From: Diphasiastrum complanatum
Taxonomy: Eukaryota; Streptophyta; Lycopodiopsida; Lycopodiales; Lycopodiaceae
NCBI GenBank assembly: GCA_029204225.1
Contig: CM055093.1
Location: forward strand, 4,246,056 to 4,310,055
Length of the DNA: 64,000 bases
Direction of reading: 5' to 3'
Under the pieces are notes generated by a model. The model saw only the letters and a program-made list of their open reading frames with translations. It searched no databases and had not been told where the DNA came from. Below are positions 1 through 10,424 of this stretch, one piece after another (position 1 is the stretch's first letter; the number at the start of each line of letters is the position of its first letter). Both the position numbers and the translations under genes were made by a program.

Positions 1-349
1 GTGATTTGCAATTGTCTTTCAAACTAGTCATAATACGTCCAAGACGTGTTCTCTTTTTTAAAGGGGTGGTCAAGTTTGTGTAATCCACGTGGAGTATCGT
101 GGATGACTCATGTGCAACAGCTAGGATAGAGGTGGTTGGGTGGTAAGAAAGTTCTAGAGATTTGGAGACACAGATTGAATCACAAGGCATTGATGAACTA
201 ATTATATCATCCAAGGGGTCATCATCAACAAGAGCATCATTTAGGGCCAATGATGATCCAAAATCAATATTCATGTGATTTATCCTATCAATAATATTCT
301 CGATCTCTCTTGCAACTCTTTTTCTTGAAACCAACTTATGGTCTTTCTT
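1..349 (-). CDS. Exon of an unrecognised minus-strand gene, cut by the window edge
   Basis: Read on the minus strand, this stretch is open for 116 codons without a stop and runs off the left edge. It begins right after a good 3' splice site: a CTAAC branch-like motif and a pyrimidine-rich tract ending TTTTGCAG, at about 350-375. The predicted peptide starts with a basic stretch (KKDHKLVSRKRVAREIE) and then has an acidic run around DDDPLDD. I do not recognise the family. Upstream on the same strand, a short reading frame starting MSFTKKPKRRREG at 734 may be the preceding exon. If so, the intron holds the 381-488 dinucleotide tract. The call rests on the open frame and the splice signal only. 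Confidence 0.5.
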
Positions 350-377
350 CTGCAAAAGTTGAAAATGTTAGATGTAT

Positions 378-494
<117 letters not shown>

Positions 495-823
495 AAGCAT
501 GAAACATAAATTAATATATAACACAAACCGTAAATCAGTAGCATGAAACACACGCAAACACACGCATGCACACGCACACCCACCCACACCGACCCTAAAC
601 ACACATGAAGGGAAAAACAGAGAGAACATTATAGAGTGCTAATCAAAACTCCCGACCCACACGATTATATCCTACTCTAGAATGTCACCACATGTTCCCT
701 CCCTGCGGCGTTTGGGCTTTTTTGTGAAACTCATCTTCCAACAAAAAACATTTGAACCACGCCTTTAATGGAAGAAAACAAGGGCTACACAAATTCTTAG
801 AATTGGGAGTGTTGGTTACCTTT

Positions 824-928
<105 letters not shown>

Positions 929-963
929 ACGTGAATGAGTCTATTATGGGTGATTGAATATGG

Positions 964-1146
964 AAATCAAGATTAACTACATCTAATCATTCTATTTGGA
1001 TTTTTTCTTTTAGAAGCAAGTGAGAGATTAACTTCATCTAATCATTCTATTTGGATTTTTCCTTTTAGAAGCAGGTGAGAGATTAACTTCATCTAAATAT
1101 TCTATTTGGATTTTTCCTTTTAGAAGCAAGTGAGAGATTAACTTCA
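964..1146 (+). repeat. 55-bp tandem repeat built from a copia gag fragment
   Basis: The motif GATTAACT recurs at 971, 1026, 1081 and 1136, an exact 55-bp period, about three and a third copies. Part of each unit translates as LEASERLTSSNHSIW. That matches the start of the gag protein in the copia fragment at 48598 (LEASERLSTSNYSIW). The period is not a multiple of three, so the array cannot encode a repeated protein. It is best read as a small gag piece that was amplified after insertion. Confidence 0.85.
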
Positions 1147-1221
1147 AAGTATCGTGGCACTCATCCTATCGCTCAATATTTTTTGGCCAAACTATACTTG
1201 AAGTGTCATAAGAGTCAAAGA

Positions 1222-2016
1222 TTAAAGCATTTCCAAAAAACACTTTAAGGAGTTTACCTCTCGTACTCTTGGATTCTCTATGTGCACTCCATTGGCCCAA
1301 ATATGATCGTTGACAATCCTCCTTGTCCAAATCCTAAGGTCTTTGCATTGTGTGCATGTACATGGTATCCTCTCATCATATTTTGTTTGAAACTGGTCCA
1401 ATAATTCAATTGCAAATTGCACAAATTCTTTCAATGTCATTCAAGTGAAAATTGACAAATTCTAACATGTGATAAAAATTGACAAAATAGTCTTTGTACA
1501 TTTAGTGCATTTTCAACCTTCATTTGTGATAAAGTGGTGTCTTGGCTTTCCAAAGAGCAATATACTATATCCAAAGAGCAAATCGGATTACATCACTATT
1601 ACAAATAAAAAAATTATGACATAAATCAATATACATACATGTGATGGATCAATAGGCGGTCTACGTCGACTGATGGAAGAGCTTGAAGATGAACCAGTCA
1701 ATAGTTGTTCATTGTACTTTAGTCTTGATTGCTCCTTTTTTCTGTGATAGAGCTCAATTCCTTTTTCTTTCTCTAAATCATGTGAAGGTACAATAATTTC
1801 CCTAAAATTCATAATTCCAATCATATGTCATTGTAAGAATAAATTTTCAAGAAAAATTATACACTGATATTCAAATAACAAATAAAGTGCAATTGATGTC
1901 AATATCAATAACAATATATACCTGCTGTTGCGATCATGAGATGAATCGCTATCTGATGATGATGACATCATCGATGACATATACACACTGTAGCCAGCTA
2001 CTCTATACCACATCAT
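1222..2016 (-). pseudogene. CACTA (En/Spm)-like transposase remnant
   Basis: The minus-strand frame 1440-1222 has the spacing of the transposase-associated N-terminal domain of plant CACTA elements: FVQFA, then a CTCTQC cysteine pair pattern, then a basic stretch and DHIWANGV. The usual C-P-C-x2-C core is present as C-T-C-x2-C. Two further minus-strand segments look exon-like: one ends with AGCAG then GTATAT near 1921, and one starts after TTTTAG near 1803 and ends before GTATGT near 1640. Neither encodes anything I recognise. No TNP2 domain is visible. The domain match is from pattern only. Confidence 0.4.
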
Positions 2017-2962
2017 AAGTAATCATTATGAGACCGTATGTTCTGAACATATATATTAAAATTTGTTAAAGACATGCCAATATCTAATCCATGTATATTC
2101 TACTTATGCTTAATGTAGATCTAATATTCTAGTAACATTACTATCAAGAAAATTGCTTGGGTGGGGCAACACATGACAAGCAATCAAAATGAGGTTCATA
2201 CTGACAAATGTTAGACATCAGTAGATAGTGTGTGCAGGCCTATCTCAACTGATTTAAAGACCACATAGCAGTCAATGTTCGAAGCTCTCAGTTTAAACTC
2301 TTGTCTAAGATGAGTGATGATCTTAATGGATTGGCCCAGTGTGCCATGGTATCTCGTGACGAGCAATATGCATTTGCCCTTTCTATCTATGGTTGCTTTG
2401 TATGCAATAAATCATATACTAGATAACACACCATTGATCAACATATTTATTACAATGCTAAATGATATTTCAACTAATTACTATGATTCCATATAAGGTT
2501 ATATAGGTCACACACCAACAATTAAAAAGATTTATCATATAGGTCACATATCACTAAGGTCCTCCATATAACATAAATGCTTTTGATCAAGAATCTAAAT
2601 GACCCCATGCAACCATTTAAGAGGCCACATGACAAAAGCAAAAAAAATTTATTTGACCATGTAATTATGTCATCAAATTATATCAAATCTATGACACCTA
2701 GATTATTAATAAACTAAATGTTTTATGACATCACCGATTTGACATAATATTATGTCATAAAATCTTAAAAAACTTGTCAAATTACTTGTTTAATAATAAT
2801 ATGTACTATTTCTTATCTCATGATTTTGTCTTGTATGTATGGAATCCCATGGATTGTTTTCAATCGTAAACTCTTAACCTTTATTGTTTTGTGATTGTTT
2901 ACTCTGTGGTTTACAAAAAAGTTTAATCTCAATTTAATTAAATCTTTGATTCTATTTTGTAG

Positions 2963-3130
2963 AGAGGCTCTACAACTTCAAGTGTTCGTGATGTGGAAGA
3001 AAATGTGGAAGAGAACGTGGAAGAGTACGTGAATGAAAGTGAAGGGGAGTTTGAGATGTGGACACCAACGTACACCTACAAGATGAAGGAGGCAAGGAGG
3101 GAAGAAGTGATGATGAGTAGAGGTTTTTAA
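2963..3130 (+). CDS. Possible terminal exon with a VEEN repeat
   Basis: After a pyrimidine-rich stretch ending TTTTGTAG there are 55 open codons to a TAA, followed by AT-rich sequence. The peptide is charged and contains three near copies of a four-residue unit (VEEN, VEEN, VEEY) encoded by a 12-base repeat, then a segment around EFEMWTPTYTYK. The family is not recognised. It could be the last exon of a plus-strand gene or of the same transposon as the neighbouring remnant. Confidence 0.3.
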   Translation, partial: RGSTTSSVRDVEENVEENVEEYVNESEGEFEMWTPTYTYKMKEARREEVMMSRGF

Positions 3131-3253
3131 ATTAAATGTAAGGCCTTGTAGAAGGCAATGTAGGAAGAGAGAATTTATTCTCTCATCAATGTACTTGTTT
3201 TCAAATCAATCAATATAATGTTTTGGCATCACATCATTCTTGCAAAATTTTTG

Positions 3254-3430
3254 AATGCATATATTTTTAATCCATGAATGCAAATGTATAGTCTATTGAA
3301 TGCACATCTATTGATTGCAAATGTATCTATTGATGTATTCAATGTAGTTTATAGTCTATTTAATGCACATCTATGCAATGCAAATGTATCCATTGACGAA
3401 TTCAATGCAATGTATCTATTTTAGCACATG
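3254..3430. repeat. Degenerate repeat of TGCAAATGTATC / TGCACATCTATT, about 63-bp period
   Basis: TGCACATCTA occurs at 3301 and again near 3364, and TGCAAATGTATC occurs at 3316 and 3379. A degenerate first copy lies near 3275. This is an AT-rich intergenic tandem duplication with no coding sense. Confidence 0.65.
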
Positions 3431-3889
3431 ATTTGCATGCTAGAATGCACAATAAAAAATAATGGAAAGCACAATGGAAAGTAATGGAAATAGATAACAC
3501 ATTAAGCTATCAACTAAATATCAAATTAATCAAAATAAATGTGAATTTACCTTTACTATTGTATCTCCATTGTTTTGCAATCTTTGTTTTTCCTTTTGCA
3601 TGCACTTGATCTTTAAATTCTTTGCAATGAAAGCTCATTTTTCAAATCCAAACCTACATCACAAACAAAAAAGATCTTAAAGCTTATGATCACAAAACAC
3701 ATACTATTAACATCCATCAATACACTAAAAATCCTAAACACTATCAATCTTCTCACTCACATTCATCCTCATCTCATTCTCACTCCCATCTATACTCTCT
3801 TTTTCTCTCTCTCACACAACCCAAAAATAGAAAGTCACCTCTAGTTTCGGAGCGAACCACATTTTGGTTCGTGCCAAATGTTTTTTATT

Positions 3890-4410
3890 TGGACAAATTT
3901 TTTTGCGTGGATTATCCACGCAAATTCCAGAAACCTTTCCGCATGGATATAAAAAAAAAATTATCCACGCGGTATCCACGGCCTCAACTCTCTGGATTTT
4001 GCGTGGATAAAGTGAATTTTGCGTGGATGATCCACGCGTGGATAATTATCCATGTAGTATCCACACAAAAGCCGAGCCTTTTTTATTTTATTTTTACTAT
4101 GGCATGGATTATCCATGCGTAAATTATCCACGCGAAATTAGAATTCCTATTTCCAGCTTTGGGTGTCGGAGGTTTGCCCGGCTGCCGGTAGTCGGACTTG
4201 GCGTGGATAATCCACGCGTGAATAATCCACGCATTTTGGATTTCATGACATCCAGCCGATTTGCTACCGGAAAAGACATTTGCATGGAACATCCACTCAT
4301 GGATAATCCACACGCTTGTATCCACGCGTATATCCACGCCAATCCATGATAAAAAAAATTTTGTTCGCGCGTCCTCCTTTGTATTGTGCATGGATATTTG
4401 CGTGGATATT
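3890..4410. repeat. Cluster of palindromes built on GCGTGGAT / ATCCACGC
   Basis: The 8-mer GCGTGGAT occurs about six times and its complement ATCCACGC about eight times in 520 bases. They are often arranged head to head as GCGTGGATNATCCACGC (for example near 3904, 4021 and 4201) or tail to tail with CGCG at the join. Variants (GCATGGAT, TCCACTCA) fill the gaps. The pattern resembles the subterminal repeat arrays bound by transposase in CACTA elements, which would fit the remnant at 1.2-2.0 kb. Reading frames here are by-products of the repeat. Confidence 0.8.
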
Positions 4411-5825
4411 TTCTATAAGTGTTCTTGTGACATGTAGCAAAATTCATGATATCTCCACAGATGGTGAATATCTACATCAAGCATTCAAAAGTATCATCAC
4501 TTCACAAAATACCATTCAAAGTTTCACCCAAACAACTCTACATAAGTTAAAGTAAATGTTTAGAGCTAAACTTCTAGCAAATAACATACATGTATCATCT
4601 CATTGCCATATTTTTACAAGATGAGTGATGCTCTTATGAACTTTGGTGCCTCTCTTTTGTGTTGTAGGTGGTGTTACCACAACTAAAGACAATGGTCACC
4701 TAGCTAGCTCTTTACCCTTACTCTCATTTTAACTTTTTGTGAAGATTAAAATAAGGTAGAAAAATAGCTTAGTAAAATTTTGATGGTTGTTCTTAACTTT
4801 TAAAGGCAAATGCTTTATGGATTGTGATGATGATTTTTCTTTTTGGCCAATCCAACAATTTCAGCATTATGGCAAGGCCTTCATGACATAATTCCACAAT
4901 AATAACTCGAATACATACATTCAAAACATCAATAGATAATAACAAAGTTTGGTACAAGCAATAGAAACTTTAATCTCTTATAATACAACTTTCTTCTTCT
5001 TGTAAATCTAAAATTGCTAATCACTAGCTTGAAGAGAGATCTAACATGACAAGATTTCTTGATGATTATTATTCCATTATATTAGACAACACAATTAACC
5101 AAAACAAGTTTTCCTAGAAAAGACTCTTGTGCCAATCTAACATCGATAAGATGAAAGTAAAAATTGCATAGATCTTTGAGGTCAACGAAGGCTATAGGGT
5201 AAGTATTTAGCTTGGTAGTCTGCACCATAGTCATTGTGGAAATAATAATAAGATGAGCACACCGATGATTGATTATCTACTTTTTCATGCAGTAGCATTA
5301 GAACATGATAAGATAAATATGATTCAATGCACTTTCAAGTGATTCATATCTAAATTGCATATTTTCATATGTTTTGAAGTTGAAATGTATCTATATTTTT
5401 TATAAGTTTGTGTCTTATAATAACAAATTTGATATTAGTCTATTATAACGTTTGAAGTTGCACAAAACAGCTATTTGCCTATAAAATTGTGGTATTTTCT
5501 TTGAGGTTTAGACAAATGCATTTATTAGTGTTTTTGCTGAAGAGGTAGGTATCGATAAATTAAGTTATCGTTATGATTTTTTTTTTTTTTTACATTTTAA
5601 GTTGCAAGAGCTTCCACTATCACAATCACTACCACAAAAGTAGTTATAATTTTTACAATCATAGAACTAAGATTGAATATTGAGATTAAAAAAAAATAAG
5701 AATTGCGTATGAAATGATTTTGCTGACAAATGAGTGATCTTCATTGAATGATAGTTTCTTACAATGGGTTTAATATTTTGATCACAAAATGTGTCCATCT
5801 TTTTGGAATCGTAAAGTTGGCAAAG
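4411..5825. other. No recognisable feature
   Basis: AT-rich DNA with short homopolymers (for example a T-run near 5580). I see no open frame of useful length, splice-bounded exon, repeat or transposon signature. Confidence 0.6.
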
Positions 5826-6075
5826 ATTCAAGAATATTCACTATCAATATTCACAATAATCATGATCAATATTCATAATGTTCCAATATTTATGATCAGT
5901 ATTCACGATCACTATTTACAATAATCACAATCAATGTTTACAATAACCACGAGTACTCACAACAATCATGATCAATATTCATGAGTATTCACGATCAATA
6001 CTCGCAATAATCACGATCCGTATTCACGAGTATTCACAATATTCACGAACAGTATTCATAATAATCATGAATTAT
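5826..6075. repeat. Minisatellite of AATATTCACGATC-like units
   Basis: About 250 bases consist of variants of ATTCACGATCA and AATAATCACGATC (also CATGATC, CACGAGT) in irregular order, with a basic period of 12-16 bases. There are no useful reading frames. It is flanked by ordinary AT-rich sequence. Confidence 0.75.
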
Positions 6076-6600
6076 CTAAAAGATATTTGCTTTTCAATAT
6101 TCACAATTCTAAATAATTGTCATCAACCGTTAATCATGTAGTCTTCATGACACATATTTGAACATGCGATCAATCCTTCATCCGATATATGGAAGACATT
6201 TTGTATACATCCTACAAAAGAAGACACTATTAGAAACAATAAGAATATATATAGTCAAAGACGTTACCAAAACAAATTGTCACTTGTCATAATTCTTGAT
6301 TCAAACAATTCAAGTATCTTTGCTTGATGAAAAATTAATTAGGTTAAAATTCATCCTTCGTTAGCAATAGTCATAGAAGGCTTCTTAAGTCAACCTCATG
6401 GAGCTACTATATATATAGAATCCAAAAAAAATCGATCATCGTTGTCAGTCATTCCACTTCATGCTTGAGATTCTGACATACATATACTTTTTGCCTCAAT
6501 GTATCAAGGATGTATGATGATCCTTCTCATCAGCTAACATATATGCTTGATTGAAGAGCTTCTATATCTCTTTTGAAGGGCCTATCTACTTTCTTTGTCA
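6076..6600. other. No recognisable feature
   Basis: AT-rich sequence without frames, splice-bounded exons or repeat structure that I can support. Confidence 0.5.
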
Positions 6601-6607
6601 ATTCAAT

Positions 6608-7411
6608 GTGAAAGGTGCATTTTCAAAAATATGTATTCTCCCATATCAAGATGGTTGGTCTCAGGATACATTATCTCAGTTTAAATAACCACCCCTTTCT
6701 TTTGCATAAGCTTGCCAAACTTATCAACTTGGACTAGCCTTAAGAAACTTTTCCTATTTGAATAATGTGAAAGATTCAACTAGTTTGATCTATTTGCTAT
6801 ATTTTCATATTTGGCAAATTGAGGCCAACTTTGTTATAGACTTAGAGTTTGAGTTTTCAAAGTTCATTTGTCTAAATTTCATTTGAATAAATACTTTTTG
6901 AAAGTGAAAGTTAGAAGTCGAGTTTGAGTAGATTCAAATTTGAATGTTGGGTACTTTAAATCTAGATCCAAAAATAGTAGGTTTAACATTTTGGTGGGAA
7001 AGCCAAGTGGCCAAATAGGGTTTGGACCTGTTATAAAAGGATGTAACTCGTGGAGAGACATATCTTCTCTCTTCTCTCTTCTCTATCTCATTTCATGCTT
7101 ATACATGGTTCTCTTGGGTTCTACTATCCATTGGTGCACTATACTTGTGATTGTATGCAATTCTATGAGAATGATCTATATTTGTTATTTTTGGATCCAC
7201 ACGTGTGAAATACAGTAGCTTGCTGGTTTTGTACGGACAACAACAGTACTTTATCATTTGATTCAAGTTTGATCAAGTTCTATTAGTGTTTGCATCTCAT
7301 TTTGTGTGTAGATGTTGATTGTTCTACATTGGTGAGATTGGTAGAGTAGCTTCTTTTGTAACCCAAGATCTTTTTGTGGATTGGATCATCAATGATCTAA
7401 AATCCTTCACA
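6608..7411 (+). mobile_element. Probable 5' LTR of a copia element (left boundary uncertain)
   Basis: The right end is defined by CTTCACA immediately before a primer-binding site. Inside are a TATA-like TTATAAAAGG at 7031, about 380 bases upstream of the LTR end, and a CACACGTGTG palindrome at 7198-7207. The left end is a guess: TGTGAAAGGTGC at 6608 would give about 804 bases, close to the 816-base LTR at 21.3 kb. No second LTR copy is seen nearby. Confidence 0.4.
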
Positions 7412-7423
7412 TGGTATTAGAGC
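7412..7423 (+). other. Copia primer-binding site, one mismatch
   Basis: TGGTATTAGAGC differs at one base from TGGTATCAGAGC, the initiator-methionine tRNA half-site typical of plant Ty1-copia elements. It directly follows the LTR-ending CACA. Confidence 0.7.
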
Positions 7424-7998
7424 TTGTGTTTCAAGTTATGAAGGAGGAAATCATGTCTATCAATGATTTGGTAAAGATATCAAGGCTAGAGCATAATAGA
7501 GAGTACTCGATTTTTGCTTTTGTAGATTGGATTTTTTGTAGATCAAAACCCTATATAGGTCTATAAACTTGAGAAATTCCAATTTTTGATTTCACATACT
7601 GGATTTGGCCGATTTTTGGATCATTGGATCAGCCTAAGTGGTGGCTAATAGATTGCATATCAATTTTTCAGCATTTGCATGTAGATTTGGAATAGTCAAT
7701 TTTTTGTGATTTTGTCAAAACCCTAATTTTGATTGGATATCTAGATAGTGAGGTTCCTGGACTTCATTTGAGTGTGTTTCAATCTTAGGAAATGGCAAAA
7801 GTTATTAGATTGAGGATAGATTATAGGTTGATCAAGATTTCATGATTCTATGTGTTGATTTGCTTGGTATAAGTGCTAGAATAGAATTGTTGAGATAGTT
7901 TCAAATCTTTGTGATTTCTTTTGAAAACATTTGTTGTTGCTCAAAGGAGTGCTTTGTGCATTGAAACAGATTAAAAGAGAAGATCAGGTCATTGCTAC

Positions 7999-8187
7999 AT
8001 GGCAACCTCAATTGGAGTCATGTTGGAAGCCAATGATAAGCTTACCTCAAGTAGCTATTCATTGTGGAAAGTGAGGATAAAATCACTTCTTGAGATGAAT
8101 GATGTTCTAGATATTGTTGTAGGTTTGGAGGAGAGACCAGAAACACAATACGATACTATGTCACAAAATTTCCTTTTTGTCAAATAG
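7999..8187 (+). pseudogene. Copia gag, N-terminal fragment
   Basis: Sixty-two codons begin MATSIGVMLEANDKLTSSS, then YSLWKVRIKSLLE. This is the usual N-terminus of plant copia gag: a conserved L-x-Y/N-x-x-W-K segment followed by the inhibitory-helix region ending near the DIV motif. It lies about 580 bases after the primer-binding site, as expected for a leader. After 8187 no further copia coding is seen, so the element is truncated here. Confidence 0.75.
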
Positions 8188-8552
8188 AATTTCAATTTTG
8201 TTTTAACTATAAATTCTTCCTTTGGGTCTTAGTCTACCAATCCACAAAGTTCAACCTCTCACTTCTTGGAGTCCAGCCCGTTCTAATGGGGTATTTATAT
8301 TCAATGACACAAGCCAACTATTTTTTTGTGCCTTTTGCAATTTTTTTTTTTTGAAAAATTGGAGATCACAATATTTTGTTGAGGGCACATGGGAAAAAAA
8401 AAACAGGTGCCATAATACATGATGTAAAATCGGTTTTTTCTTTTTTACAAAGGAAAGGGAGGCCTCCAAAACAATCTCATTTCACAAAACATCACATGTC
8501 CACTCCGTTATAGACAATATGAATTCCATACGTGTAGATACCTATTCTGTTT

Positions 8553-8741
8553 AATAATGGTCATGTCCATCGCAGTGCGGTGTATGGGGTAGAGTTGTTG
8601 ACTGCGACCGGCAAGGTGCATGCTCAAATCCCAACCACTACGTAGTGACATCTTAGGTGCTTGCTCCTCACTGGGCGCTGCCAGACTGTATGTGCTGTGT
8701 ACAACCTACGAGTTAATTAAAATAAAAAAAATAATGACCAT
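8553..8741 (+). mobile_element. tRNA-derived SINE with target-site duplication
   Basis: The body has a degenerate A box (GGGGTAGAGTTGTTGAC) and B box (TGCTCAAATCCCA) about 40 bases apart, as in a tRNA-promoted SINE, and ends in an A-rich tail (TTAATTAAAATAAAAAAAA). AATAATGGTCAT before the body and AATAATGACCAT after the tail match at 10 of 12 positions, a plausible target-site duplication. The call depends on the promoter boxes and this duplication. Confidence 0.6.
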
Positions 8742-8782
8742 AAGCCATATACAATGAATCCATTATGCAATGGAACCACCCA

Positions 8783-8981
8783 ACGGGGGTTGGCTCAATT
8801 GGTTAGCTTAGCATCCAAAGTTTCTTCGGTCCCAAATTTGAGCCTCCCCTTGGAAACTAGGAAACATTACACAATGGGGTAGCTTGACATCCAAAGTTTC
8901 TTCAGTCCCAGATTCGAGCCTCTCCTTGGAAGCCATTCGGCACAGACCCTAGACCGAGACAGGAGTCTTGCAAAAAAAAAG
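8783..8981 (+). mobile_element. tRNA-derived SINE with an internal duplication
   Basis: GGGTTGGCTCAATTGGTTAGC is a good pol III A box, and CCCAGATTCGAGCCTC a good B box. A second, weaker B box copy sits about 75 bases earlier because the segment from AGCTT-ACATCCAAAGTTTC through GAGCCTC is present twice. The element ends in an A-run at about 8972. It is a different family from the SINE just upstream. I could not find a convincing target-site duplication. Confidence 0.6.
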
Positions 8982-9206
8982 ATGGACTTGGTGGACACCA
9001 AGAAGGGGTTTTGTGGATAAGGTTGTTTATTGGTTCAGAATACAATGCATTTGAAGATAAGAGGCCTAAGGAAGGGATAAGAGGTAGGGATGAGCTTCTT
9101 TTGTAGGGAAAAGGGTAGATAGATAGGTAGTATTCCATCATTTTTTGCATTACACAGCAGATGAAGCTTTCATTAGGCATAATAACTGAAACATTATTGC
9201 TGCAGT

Positions 9207-9231
9207 AGCAGCAGCAGCAGCAGCAGCAGCA
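9207..9231. repeat. (AGC)8 microsatellite
   Basis: Eight uninterrupted trinucleotide copies upstream of the PPR gene. Confidence 0.9.
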
Positions 9232-9387
9232 ATGCCAGAAACAGAAAACAAAAATGCAAAGGAAAAAAGCTACACTAACTATAGCTTCAATTTCATACTG
9301 GAAGTAATGTTGAACTAGATTGCCATTGGAGCCTACACAAAATGGTAGATTTCTATTCTGAAAAGCAATGCGTTGCGCAATTCAGCA

Positions 9388-9672
9388 TCAAAAGTTGAAC
9401 AAGGATTTTAATTCCTTTTGCACTGTTGTAACTGATGATGCATAACTCAGAATTGCATTTCTTTTGGCTCTTTGTGAGCAATGACTGGGACATGGAGTGA
9501 TAATTGCAACAAACGTAATCTCATTTGATGGATGCTGCTCACATTTGCAAGTGTATGAACACTTGGTCGGTGATGGCAAATAAGGAGCAGTTTCGTCAAG
9601 CATTTTTGTGACAACTGAATCGTATGCTATGTTCATCCGAGCTTGCAGGTCAATTTTGAAGGGTAATGGCAA
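9388..9672 (-). other. Unassigned Cys-rich open frame
   Basis: Ninety-four open codons with a cysteine-rich centre (CSYTCKCEQ, then a later C-x3-C). The start region overlaps a 62-bp tandem duplication (about 9610-9735, shared motif GGGTAATGG), which is out of frame. I recognise no family. It could be a last exon on the minus strand or chance. It lies within 100 bases of the PPR gene start. Confidence 0.2.
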
Positions 9673-9752
9673 TTCACAGAAACATTGGCTATGTTTATCT
9701 GAGCTTTGAGTTCAATATTCAAGGGTAATGGTTAACGACAACCAGGCTGGTG

Positions 9753-10292
9753 ATGCCGATGACAGTAATGGGGGTATTTTATACTATGAACGAGCGTGGT
9801 ACAATAGATCCTTCATCTAGGGTAGGCTGGAGCTTGCAACATTGCTTTGATACTCAAGAGCATGTGGCTACTCCACATACAGGGTTTGCTCATGCAATAA
9901 ACCTTCACAAGGCTTTAAGCCGTCCATCATTTTGTGTTTTATGTTTGCAAGGAATCAATAAACAGCATGAGCACAAACCCTCCGTGCAGGATGAAGCACC
10001 TGGGGATAGGGCAGGGGGGAGTAAACAAGCCATGGAACGAGAGCAGAGGTTGATGAAGCAGGTCAAGGATCCTGAGGAGGGTTTTAGAATGTGGAAACAA
10101 CCACAGCAGAGGCCTGGATCCAGCCTGTTCTCGATCAAGACCAAGCGAGATGGTGTCCAAAGGTCTAGGGTTAAGAGTGGGGATGAAAAGACTGCAGAAA
10201 AAGCTGCAATCGAAATTTTGGTCCATGGTGGGGAAAATATCGCCTCAGTTCTGCAACGCTTACTGGAGTCAGTTGGAAATTGTCCGTCTGTC
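9753..10292 (+). CDS. Probable first coding exon of the PPR gene
   Basis: The frame opens with an ATG at 9753, has no obvious targeting signal, and is basic and low in structure (KQAMEREQRLMKQVKDPEEG). The end of the segment (AAIEILVHGGENIASVLQRLLES) looks like the helical lead-in that precedes the repeats in P-class PPR proteins. It is on the same strand as the repeats 2 kb further on. The frame stays open to 10424, where it becomes hydrophobic and unlike a PPR protein, so the splice donor should lie between about 10270 and 10360. GTAATT near 10351 is the best candidate. An upstream exon carrying an organelle transit peptide is possible. Linking this exon to the downstream ones is inference. 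Confidence 0.5.
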
Positions 10293-10424
10293 TGGGATCA
10301 GGCATGGTCTTTTGCTCTTTGCCATTTTCTGCCTACATTTGTCACAATTCTGGTAATTTTTGGAATTACTTACTGGAAACTTCCGTGTGTTCTATATCTA
10401 TCATACTATATTAGGAAAAAGTAG

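Noticed and set aside
3871-4555. Overlapping frames of about 100 codons on both strands
   Set aside because: They come from the GCGTGGAT palindrome array, which is stop-poor in several frames; there is no codon pattern or homology.
8565-8640. A functional tRNA gene
   Set aside because: The boxes are degenerate and no cloverleaf can be drawn; the SINE explanation fits with the tail and target duplication.
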